From Deltaproteobacteria bacterium (GTDB taxonomy: Bacteria; Myxococcota; Myxococcia; Myxococcales; 40CM-4-68-19): a DNA stretch of 49,882 bases. Below, piece by piece: positions 20,347 through 27,608 of this stretch; within the stretch, counting starts at the first letter, position 1; each line of letters begins with the position of its first letter. Made by a program: the position numbers and the translations under genes. The notes under the pieces were generated by a model that was not told the DNA's origin, searched no databases, and saw nothing but the letters and a program-made list of their open reading frames with translations. The stretch lies in the NCBI GenBank assembly GCA_005879805.1, contig VBKL01000071.1:1-49882 (forward strand), given 5' to 3'.

Positions 20347-20975
20347 ACGCCCCTCGCCTCCGCGCCCCAGATGATCTTGTGCATCTGCAGTTGCAGGCGG
20401 GCCGGGCGCTCCGAAGCGAGCACCCAGCGCGCGAGGTCCTGCGGAGCGACCTCGCCGAAGCTCGGCGAGAAGAGCACCGGAACGCGGCCCCACAGCCCGA
20501 GGCGATCGATGACCTCGACGGCCCAGCGGAAGTCGGCTTCCCCGCAGACGACGACCTTCAGCTCGTCGCCTTCGCGCAGCGCCCCGAGCTCGCGGAAGTC
20601 GCGGTGCTCCTCACCGGATCCAGGGGTCTTCAGGTCGACGATCTTCTTCACTTCGCGCGGGATCGCGTCGAGCGGACGCTGCCCGTGCGTCTCGAGCGAT
20701 ACTTCGTAGCCGCGCGCGAGCAGCTCGCGGCAGAGGTCGGGCAGCTCCTTCTGCAGGACCGGCTCTCCGCCGGTCAGGCAGACGAAGCGCGCCGGATGAC
20801 GCTCGACCTCGCCGAGGATCTCGGCCCGCGACATGTCCTTGCCCCCGTGGAAGGCGTATGCGGTATCGCAATAGCCGCAGCGCAGGTCGCATCCGGTGAA
20901 GCGGACGAACACGCAAGGCTTCCCCGCGTGTGTCGATTCCCCCTGGATGCTGAAGAAGATCTCGGTGACCCTCAC
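20343..20975 (-). CDS. queE: 7-carboxy-7-deazaguanine synthase QueE
   Basis: A 210-residue radical SAM enzyme converting 6-carboxytetrahydropterin (the QueD product) to 7-carboxy-7-deazaguanine. The Fe-S motif CDLRCGYC (CX3CX2C) follows FVRFTGC; FFSIQGEST and CLTGGEPVLQ are characteristic. The usual QueE fold truncation and length fit. It heads the queE-phzF-folE2-TPR-recO operon, so a GTP cyclohydrolase and QueE share a transcript, consistent with a pre-queuosine role. QueC is not in the window. Confidence 0.93.
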   Translation of the reverse strand: MRVTEIFFSIQGESTHAGKPCVFVRFTGCDLRCGYCDTAYAFHGGKDMSRAEILGEVERHPARFVCLTGGEPVLQKELPDLCRELLARGYEVSLETHGQRPLDAIPREVKKIVDLKTPGSGEEHRDFRELGALREGDELKVVVCGEADFRWAVEVIDRLGLWGRVPVLFSPSFGEVAPQDLARWVLASERPARLQLQMHKIIWGAEARGV

Positions 20976-21023
20976 GCGGGCGATCTACTCGGTGGAACGA
21001 GGCGACGCAACGCCCACAGCGGA

Positions 21024-22802
21024 TCAGGCGCCGGGCCAGGGAGCGCCGAGCCAGGCGGTCCGCAGGTCGACCGCGCCGGCCGGGGCGCGAGGGTCGGGCA
21101 CGATCGTCGCCGTATCACGGGGCGCCGCGGCGAGGCGGGCGCTCACGGTGAGGAGCTCGTCCATGCGGAAGAGCGAAACCGACACCTCCTGGGCGGGCTG
21201 GCCGCGGGAGAGCCGCTTCTGCATCTCGCTGCGGAACCCGTCGATGGCGACGATGTCGTCCCCCGCCGCGATGCCCGCCTCCTGGGCGGGAGAGCCCTCC
21301 AGGACGCCCGCCACTTCGAGCGAGGGTCCCTTCTCGCGCAAGAGCGCCCCGAGATGCGCCCGGGCCGGGGACTCGGCGCTTTCGGGCAGTTGCGCGGCCG
21401 CGCTTCCCTTGTCCTCGGGTCCGGAAAAAGGCCGGAAGATCGCCTGCAACCCCACCCCGGCCAGGGCACCCTCGACGTCCAGCTCCTGCGCGCTACGGAT
21501 CGCGCGGTCGAACCAGGGACGCAGGTCCTCGCCGGCGACCTCGCTGGCTGTCTTTTCCACGCCGTCCTCGGGCAGCCCGGGGGCCCGTCCGTACCTCTCG
21601 AAGAGGCGGCGCATCACGTCGTCCAGTGAACGGGCAGAGGAGGTGCGGCGGCGGATCTCCAGATCGAGCAAGAAACCCACCACGCTGCCCTTCAAGTAGT
21701 ACGAAACGGTGGTGTTGGCCGTGCTCTCGTCCGGCCGGTAGTGCTTGATCCACGAGTCGTAGGAAGCCTGGGCGAGCGGAGTGCGCAGCCGCCCCGGCGT
21801 GCGCCAGAGCGCAGTGATCCGCTCGGCCCAGATCGCCACGAACCGTTCCGGGGTGATGAGCCCGGCGCGCCGCAGCGCCACCACTTCGTAGAAGCTCGTG
21901 AGCCCTTCCATCGCCCACAGCAGGCGGGTGTGGTTCTCGCGCGTCCAGTCGTACGGCGTGAAGGCCTGCGGCCGGATGCGCTTGACGTTCCAGAGGTGGA
22001 AGTACTCGTGCGCGACGAGCTGCAGGAAGTCCTCGTAGGCGGCTTTCTGCACGAAGGCGAAGCGGGGAACGAGGAGCGCGCAGCTTCGGCGGTGCTCGAG
22101 TCCGCCCCGGCCCTTGTCGTTGAGGTGCAGGATGAAGAGGTAGCGGTCGCGGAACGGCAGGCCACGGAAGATGCCGGCGAGCGCGTCGACGATCTTGGCC
22201 ATGTCCGGAACGGCGCGGCGCGCGTCGAAGTCACCCCTGCCCCACACCACCAGTTGGTGCGGAACCCCTTGCGCGGTGAAGCTTTGGACCGCGTGCGACG
22301 ACTCCGGCCCCATCTCGAATGGGCTGTCCGCCAGTTCGTCGTAGTCCTCGGCTTGGTAGAGCCCGTCGTTCGACGGCAGCGCGACCCACGTCTGCCAGCC
22401 GGGGGGAAGCTCGGTCCGCACCGTGCAGGGCTGGCCTTCCCGGCCCACCACGTAGGCGCAGGTCGCGGACGGGTTCAGGAAGGCATGGGTCGGATCGACG
22501 TGGTTGGTCCGGACGGTCAGCTCGAAGCAGCCGAGGCGGTAGGAGACCCGGACCCGCCGTACCCCATCCGTGCGGATGCGCCAGGTCTGCTTGTCGACCT
22601 TCTCGACCGGGAGCTCGCGTCCGGAATCGTCGCACGCCGACAATCCGTCGACGTGCCGCTGGTGCTCGCGGATGAGGTAGCTCCCCGGAGTCCAGACGGG
22701 GAGCCTCAAGTCGACCGATGGCTCTCCCCGGGTGTCGCACTCGAGAGAGACCTCGGCCCTGCGCGCCTCGGGCTGCGAAACCTTGAGCGTGTACGCGACC
22801 AT
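21024..22802 (-). CDS. M61-family metallopeptidase with C-terminal PDZ domain
   Basis: A 592-residue peptidase of the glycyl-aminopeptidase family. Zinc motif H265-E266-Y-F-H269 in LVAHEYFHLWNVKRIRP, with E299 in WAMEGLTSFYE as third ligand, then LLDLEIRRRT and a catalytic-domain C-terminal part. A PDZ-like domain spans about residues 470-560 (GVLEGSPAQEAGIAAGDDIVAID). The N-terminal 180 residues are the beta-rich M61 domain. No clear signal peptide at MVAYTLKVSQPE, so it is likely cytoplasmic. It stands between queE and the transglycosylase gene. Confidence 0.92.
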   Translation of the reverse strand: MVAYTLKVSQPEARRAEVSLECDTRGEPSVDLRLPVWTPGSYLIREHQRHVDGLSACDDSGRELPVEKVDKQTWRIRTDGVRRVRVSYRLGCFELTVRTNHVDPTHAFLNPSATCAYVVGREGQPCTVRTELPPGWQTWVALPSNDGLYQAEDYDELADSPFEMGPESSHAVQSFTAQGVPHQLVVWGRGDFDARRAVPDMAKIVDALAGIFRGLPFRDRYLFILHLNDKGRGGLEHRRSCALLVPRFAFVQKAAYEDFLQLVAHEYFHLWNVKRIRPQAFTPYDWTRENHTRLLWAMEGLTSFYEVVALRRAGLITPERFVAIWAERITALWRTPGRLRTPLAQASYDSWIKHYRPDESTANTTVSYYLKGSVVGFLLDLEIRRRTSSARSLDDVMRRLFERYGRAPGLPEDGVEKTASEVAGEDLRPWFDRAIRSAQELDVEGALAGVGLQAIFRPFSGPEDKGSAAAQLPESAESPARAHLGALLREKGPSLEVAGVLEGSPAQEAGIAAGDDIVAIDGFRSEMQKRLSRGQPAQEVSVSLFRMDELLTVSARLAAAPRDTATIVPDPRAPAGAVDLRTAWLGAPWPGA

Positions 22803-22832
22803 GGCGGACCGGACTCTAGCAGAGCCGCGGTC

Positions 22833-23534
22833 CTACCTCTGGACGGTTTGCACTCCCTGCGCGCTCTGGGCGCGCGCCAGCAGCACCTCGCCGGTCTCCT
22901 CATGCCCGCCGCCGAGGATCTGCACGAACCGGGTGTACTCGCGCTTGATCCGGCGCGGATACTCCCTGACCCGGTCGGGGATGTCGTCGACCTGCTTGTA
23001 CTGCCTCAGGCGCTTCGGGCCCGCGTTGTAGGCCATGAGCGCGTCGTCGCGGCTGCCGAACCGCTTTTCCAACCAGCGGAAGTAGCGGACGGCCAGGCGA
23101 ACGTCGACCACCGGATCCTGCCCGGTCTCGTAGTCGTCGCCGCCGACGTCCGGCTCCCGCGCGCTGATCCAGGCGAAAGTAGACGGCTTCATCTGGACGA
23201 GCCCGCGCGCTCCGCGCTCGCTCGTCGCCTGCATCCGGAAACTGCTCTCCACCGAGACCAGCGCGAGGACGAAGAGCGGATCGTAGCCCGCTCGATTGGC
23301 CTCGAGCATCACGGCTTCGCCGAGCTTCTCCCTCATCTCCGACGGCAGAGCGGGAGCGACACGGGTCAAGAGCGCATCGAGCTGCGCCTGCGTGAGAGTG
23401 GTGGGCGGAGAATCCTTCAGCTTCCGAACCGCGGCCGGCAGGGGCCGGTCGAGGAGCCACACGTCGGCAGCAGCCCCTCCGATCACGAGGCCGGCGGAAA
23501 GGACGAGGAACCCGCGTAGGTTTTTCGCCTTCAT
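22833..23534 (-). CDS. Lytic transglycosylase (SLT domain)
   Basis: A 233-residue murein hydrolase cleaving the MurNAc-GlcNAc bond with 1,6-anhydro formation. An N-terminal signal or anchor (residues 6-26) precedes the SLT fold: VSVESSFRMQATSERGARGL with catalytic E96, then GLVQMKPSTFAWI and ALMAYNAGPKRLRQYK. The tail contains a short Glu/Gln-rich end. The ATG at 23534 overlaps the stop of the upstream phasin-like gene (ATGA). Confidence 0.92.
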   Translation of the reverse strand: MKAKNLRGFLVLSAGLVIGGAAADVWLLDRPLPAAVRKLKDSPPTTLTQAQLDALLTRVAPALPSEMREKLGEAVMLEANRAGYDPLFVLALVSVESSFRMQATSERGARGLVQMKPSTFAWISAREPDVGGDDYETGQDPVVDVRLAVRYFRWLEKRFGSRDDALMAYNAGPKRLRQYKQVDDIPDRVREYPRRIKREYTRFVQILGGGHEETGEVLLARAQSAQGVQTVQR

Positions 23535-23872
23535 CCGCCCGACGTCTCCTGGTTGGCCGCACGCGCGAGGCGCCGCTCGAGCTCGTCGAGGCGGTCCTCG
23601 AGGGCCTTCAACTCGGCCCGCGACGGCGTTGCCAGGCGATCGAGTCCGCGGCGCACCGCGTCTTCGATCTGCGTCTGTACTTCGAGGCGGTGCTCGCGAA
23701 GCTTGCCAGCGACGTCCGCGAGGAGCCGCTGTGCGCCTTCCGGCGACAGCGGACTCTCCTGGAACGCCTGGCCAAGCCGGGCGATCAGTTCCTCCGCCTG
23801 CTCCTCGACCGAAGAAGCGGCGAGGACGGCCCTGCTCCACGACTCCTGAACAGCGGACCGCAAGTCGGACAT
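23531..23872 (-). CDS. Small coiled-coil protein, phasin-like
   Basis: A 113-residue helical protein with heptads through SVEEQAEELIARLGQAFQ and a C-terminal coiled coil (ELKALEDRLDELERRLARAA). The look is that of phasin or PHA-granule-associated PhaF/PhaI proteins, but these are too short and low in motif content to be sure. It is coupled to the transglycosylase gene by a 4-base overlap. No signal peptide. Confidence 0.6.
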   Translation of the reverse strand: MSDLRSAVQESWSRAVLAASSVEEQAEELIARLGQAFQESPLSPEGAQRLLADVAGKLREHRLEVQTQIEDAVRRGLDRLATPSRAELKALEDRLDELERRLARAANQETSGG

Positions 23873-24031
23873 GGTGCCCCCGGGGTAGGTACCGAGGCCA
23901 GAATGGCCCGAACACCAAGAAGGCTAGCAGCCGCTTGCTGCGGCCCACAAGTACCGGTGTCGACTCGTGTATGAAAGCTGTCTTACCGCTGCTTTACAGA
24001 ATGCCTGTTCGTTTCCGGACTGTGGAAGGAA

Positions 24032-24055
24032 GTGGTCGGGGCGCTTCCCCACCAC
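24032..24055 (-). terminator. Stem-loop downstream of the second phasin-like gene
   Basis: GTGGT plus GGGG pairs with CCCC plus ACCAC across a 5-6 base loop with one bulged C, just past the stop of the 24074-24400 gene. No T-run follows on the minus strand, so the call is tentative. Confidence 0.35.
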
Positions 24056-24073
24056 CACGTCAGCACACTTCGC

Positions 24074-24400
24074 TCAGGCCGTTGGCGGCTGGAACCCGGA
24101 GCTGGCCGCGTCGTCCTTACCGTTGGAAAGCGGCTCCGCCGCGGAACGGGCGATTTCTTGTAGCCGCTTACCCAGCTTCTCGATCTCGACGCCGAGGTTG
24201 GCGACGGAATCCCTCGTGTCGCTCCTGGCTCCGGCGAGGAACGACTTGAGCTCCACCTGGGCGCGATCGCCCACGATGTCGAACAGCTTGCGCGCTTCCG
24301 ACTCGAACTCCTTGGCGCGGGCAGTCGCGCGAGCCTGCGCGGTGTGAATGACTTCCTGGACCCGGTTCTGGAATTCATTGAACTGGCCTGACGTGAACAT
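24074..24400 (-). CDS. Phasin-like coiled-coil protein
   Basis: A 108-residue helical protein (QFNEFQNRVQEVIHTAQARA, then GVEIEKLGKRLQEIARSA) with a disordered C-terminus. The layout resembles phasins that coat polyhydroxyalkanoate granules. GGGAGG precedes the ATG, and a strong promoter lies at 24436-24465. It is divergent from ppk1, so storage-polymer metabolism is a possible theme. No PHA synthase is in the window, which leaves the role open. Confidence 0.62.
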   Translation of the reverse strand: MFTSGQFNEFQNRVQEVIHTAQARATARAKEFESEARKLFDIVGDRAQVELKSFLAGARSDTRDSVANLGVEIEKLGKRLQEIARSAAEPLSNGKDDAASSGFQPPTA

Positions 24401-24435
24401 TTCCGACCTCCCTGACGCGGTGCGTGATGCCGTGC

Positions 24436-24465
24436 CTTATAATGCGCCGCGTCGTGCCGTGTCAA
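24436..24465 (-). promoter_or_regulatory. Sigma-70-type promoter for the phasin-like gene
   Basis: On the minus strand a perfect TTGACA (24460-24465) is followed after 18 bases by TATAAG (24436-24441), or after 17 by TTATAA. The start codon is about 35 bases further on. The same bases contain TATAAT on the plus strand (24438-24443) facing ppk1, but without a good -35 partner. Confidence 0.65.
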
Positions 24466-24503
24466 GGATCGCGCCGCGTCGGGGCGAGTTGTAGAGTCTT
24501 GGA

Positions 24504-26756
24504 ATGGACGGCGCACAGATCTCTACCCTCCCCCAAGCTCCGCAAGCGGTGGAGAAGGCGCCGGTCCCCGTGCTTGCCCCGGTACCCCCGGTCGAAGCGC
24601 CTGGACCCCAGGGGCTGAACGACTCGCGGTTCTTCATCAATCGCGAGCTGTCCTGGGTCGCCTTCGACGAACGGGTGCTCGAAGAGGCCTGCGATCCCCA
24701 GGTCCCGGTCCTCGAGCGCCTCAAGTTCCTCGCGATCACCTCGTCGAACCTCGACGAATTCTTCATGATTCGTGTCGCGGGCCTCAAGCAGCAGCTGGTC
24801 GGCCACGTCGAGGAGACGGCACTGGACGCGCTCACGCCCGCCGAGCAGATCGCCTCGATCAGCACGCGCTGCCACATCATGGTTGCCCGGCAGTACAAGG
24901 CGCTCCTGCAGGACGTGCTCCCCAACCTGGAGCGCGCCGGCGTGCGGCTCCTCCGGCCCGGGCACCTCTCTTCGGAGGCGGAAGCCTTCGTCACCGACTA
25001 CTTCTGGCGGGAAGTCTTTCCAGTCCTCACGCCCATCGCGCTCGATCCCGGCCACCCCTTCCCCCACCTCCGGAACAAGTCGCTGAACCTCGCGGTCCGC
25101 TTCTCGGCGGGCGCTCCGGGCGGGCGGCTTCGCTACGGCGTCGTTCCGGTCCCGAGCGTGCTGCCGCGGCTCGTCGAGGTGCCCGATCCCGGCCGGCGGA
25201 GCTACGTGCTCCTCGAGGACGTCATCGCGCGCCATGCCGCGCAGCTCTTCCCGGGGATGCCCATCGAGGGTTGCTACGCCTTCCGCGTCACCCGCAACTG
25301 GGACCTCTCCATCGACGAGGAGGAGGCCGAGGACCTCCTCGTCACCATCGAGCGCGAGGTGCGGCGGCGCGACCGCGGCAGCGCGGTGCGGCTGGAGATC
25401 GCCGCCCACGCCGAGCAGCCGATGGTGGACTACCTGGTCCGCGCCCTCAAGCTCGGCCCGGGCGACGTCTACCGGCCGGATGGGCCGCTCGACATCCCCG
25501 ACCTCCTGCCGCTCCTCGGCCGCATCGAGCAGAAGGAGTTGCACTACGAGCCGTTCACGCCGGTCATCCCGCACCAGATCGGCGACGGCGAGCGCGATCT
25601 GTTCCGGCTCATCCGCGAGCGCGACGTCCTGCTCCACCATCCTTACGAGTCCTTCGATCCGGTGGTCAGCTTCATCGAGGCGGCGGCCGAAGACCCGGCG
25701 GTCCTCGCCATCAAGATGACGCTGTACCGAACCGGCAAGGACTCACCGGTAGTGCGCGCGCTGCAGCGGGCCGCGGAGAACGGCAAGCAGGTCACCGCCC
25801 TCGTCGAGCTCAAGGCTCGCATGGACGAGGAGGCAAACATCGTCTGGGCGCGCGCCCTCGAGCAGGCGGGGGTCCACGTCGTCTACGGGCTCATCGGCTA
25901 CAAGACCCATTCCAAAGCCGCGCTCGTCGTCCGCCGCGAGAGCGCGGGCCTGCACCGCTACGTGCATCTGGGAACGGGCAACTACAACCCGGGCACCGCG
26001 CGCATCTACTCGGACCTGTCGCTCTTCACCGCCAAGGAGGACTTCGGCGCCGACGCAACCTCGCTCTTCAACCTGCTCACCGGCTACTCCAAGCCGGTGT
26101 CGTGGCGGAAGTTCAAGGTCGCCCCGCTCAACCTCAAGGCATCGGTCCTCGAGCTCATCGATCGCGAGGCGCAGATCGCCGCCCAGACGGGCAAGGGCCG
26201 CATCGTCGCCAAGATGAACTCGCTCTCCGAGCCCGACGTGATCAAGGCGCTCTACCGGGCTTCGCAGGCCGGCGTGCAGATCGATCTCGTCGTCCGCGGC
26301 ATCTGCGCCTTGCGCCCCGGCATCCCCGGCGTTTCCGATCGCATCCGCGTGGTGAGCATCGTCGACCGCTTCCTCGAGCACGCCCGGATCTGGCACTTCG
26401 AAGCGGGCGGCAAGCGCGAGATGTTCCTCGCCTCCGCCGACTGGATGCAGCGCAACTTCGTCCGCCGCGTGGAGATCGCTTTCCCGGTCGAGGACCCCGC
26501 CATCCGCGAGCGGATCTTCGACGAGATCCTCACCATTTCGCTCGCCGACAACGTGAAGGCGCGCATCTTGCGCGCCGACGGCACCCACGAGCGCGCCACT
26601 CCCGCGCCAGGAGCGCCGCTGGTCCGCAGCCAGGAGCGCTTCATGGCGCTGGCCCGGCGCGCGTCGTCGGCTGCCGAGGCGGCGGTCCCCGCCGCGGACG
26701 TGTTCCCCAACCAGCGCCGTCCCGAGCGGCGGCGCAAGAAGAGGTCGCTGGCATGA
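24504..26756 (+). CDS. ppk1: Polyphosphate kinase 1
   Basis: A 750-residue enzyme that reversibly builds polyphosphate from ATP. After a Pro-rich start come FFINRELSWVAFDERVLEEA (N domain), LDPGHPFPHLRNKSLNLAV, and the phosphohistidine segment YGLIGYKTHSKAALVVRR with H469. Also seen are LGTGNYNPGTARIYSDLSLF and a second catalytic half (RGICALRPGIPG, ASADWMQRNFVRRVE). The C-terminus is basic (RRPERRRKKRS). The ATG at 24504 is well placed; the phasin-like gene is divergent. The stop overlaps the next start (ATGA). Confidence 0.97.
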   Translation: MDGAQISTLPQAPQAVEKAPVPVLAPVPPVEAPGPQGLNDSRFFINRELSWVAFDERVLEEACDPQVPVLERLKFLAITSSNLDEFFMIRVAGLKQQLVGHVEETALDALTPAEQIASISTRCHIMVARQYKALLQDVLPNLERAGVRLLRPGHLSSEAEAFVTDYFWREVFPVLTPIALDPGHPFPHLRNKSLNLAVRFSAGAPGGRLRYGVVPVPSVLPRLVEVPDPGRRSYVLLEDVIARHAAQLFPGMPIEGCYAFRVTRNWDLSIDEEEAEDLLVTIEREVRRRDRGSAVRLEIAAHAEQPMVDYLVRALKLGPGDVYRPDGPLDIPDLLPLLGRIEQKELHYEPFTPVIPHQIGDGERDLFRLIRERDVLLHHPYESFDPVVSFIEAAAEDPAVLAIKMTLYRTGKDSPVVRALQRAAENGKQVTALVELKARMDEEANIVWARALEQAGVHVVYGLIGYKTHSKAALVVRRESAGLHRYVHLGTGNYNPGTARIYSDLSLFTAKEDFGADATSLFNLLTGYSKPVSWRKFKVAPLNLKASVLELIDREAQIAAQTGKGRIVAKMNSLSEPDVIKALYRASQAGVQIDLVVRGICALRPGIPGVSDRIRVVSIVDRFLEHARIWHFEAGGKREMFLASADWMQRNFVRRVEIAFPVEDPAIRERIFDEILTISLADNVKARILRADGTHERATPAPGAPLVRSQERFMALARRASSAAEAAVPAADVFPNQRRPERRRKKRSLA

Positions 26757-27358
26757 GCGCGGAGCAAGAGGCAGAGCTTTCGGTGACCGTCATTGAGACG
26801 GCCTCGCGCTCGCCCTGGAAGCAGATCGCCCCCGGAGAGATCCGGCCTACCTGCGAGCTGGTACAGGAAGGCAAGCGCGTGCGGGGGGCCGGCTGCCAGA
26901 GGCAGGATGCCCTGTTCTTCGGTGCCCGGGCCAAAGGAGTCCCGCCGGTCGTGGCGAGCATCGCACCGACCCGGCCGCCCGCGTCGATGCCCGCGCCGCG
27001 GGTCCTGGCACCGAACGCGTACAAGGCCGACGACTGGACCGAGGCCCTGAAGAGCTTTCCTGCCCTGGTCCACGAGGGAGCTCCCGCCTGCAACGGACCC
27101 CATTACTGCGCCGAATCGAGCCGGACCGCGGCCCTCGGACAACTGCGCGACGGGAGGATCGTCCTCTTCGCCTCGCAATGGCCTGCGGTCCGACGCGAGG
27201 TCGGCCGCTGGCTCTCCGATGCGCTCGGTGCGGCGGAAGTCCTGAACCTCGACGGCGGGCCGGAAGCGACGCTCGCCCTGCACGGCGAGCCGCTCGAGGA
27301 CACCATCGGGACCAACGGTCGTGGCCTGCCGCTGGTGGTGGTGGTCCTCCCTCCTTAG
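26753..27358 (+). CDS. Phosphodiester-glycosidase-like protein (NAGPA/DUF2233 C-terminal part)
   Basis: A 201-residue product. The second half (SRTAALGQLRDGRIVLFASQ, then AAEVLNLDGGPEATLALHGE) resembles the NAGPA/DUF2233 phosphodiester glycosidase fold. The first half has SPWKQIAPGE, similar to the start of the domain, but no signal peptide and no FNxGFF-like segment that these secreted proteins usually show. It may be truncated or internally shortened, or a divergent subfamily. G/C third-position bias is kept throughout, so the frame itself is coding. The ATG overlaps the ppk1 stop. Confidence 0.55.
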   Translation: MSAEQEAELSVTVIETASRSPWKQIAPGEIRPTCELVQEGKRVRGAGCQRQDALFFGARAKGVPPVVASIAPTRPPASMPAPRVLAPNAYKADDWTEALKSFPALVHEGAPACNGPHYCAESSRTAALGQLRDGRIVLFASQWPAVRREVGRWLSDALGAAEVLNLDGGPEATLALHGEPLEDTIGTNGRGLPLVVVVLPP

Positions 27359-27608
27359 TTGACGGAACTGACGGGAGGAGCGGGCTTTGCCTGCGACGGG
27401 CGGAGGCCGAAAGGCCGCAGCATCCAACGCCCGTCACCTCCCCGACATGATCGGTAACCACACCGTACGCCTTGCGATCTTCGCTATTTTCCGCTACTTG
27501 AGCCGCGACCAGGCGGGCAGCCGCCCTCGGCGTCAAAAACTTGCTCCGTGACCGGGTTTGCGGTCTTGCACGGTTGTCACGGGCGCGTCACGGACCCACA
27601 GGAGGTAG
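27359..27608. other. Non-coding 250-base region with a nested stem-loop
   Basis: I see no gene here. GACGGGCG (27395-27402) pairs with CGCCCGTC (27428-27435) and encloses GGCC-GAAA-GGCC (27405-27416), a tetraloop hairpin, plus an 11-base strand. It could be a terminator region for the ppk1 pair or a leader element for the lipid cluster; I could not match it to a riboswitch class. A good ribosome site (AGGAGGT) precedes the ATG at 27609. Confidence 0.4.
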
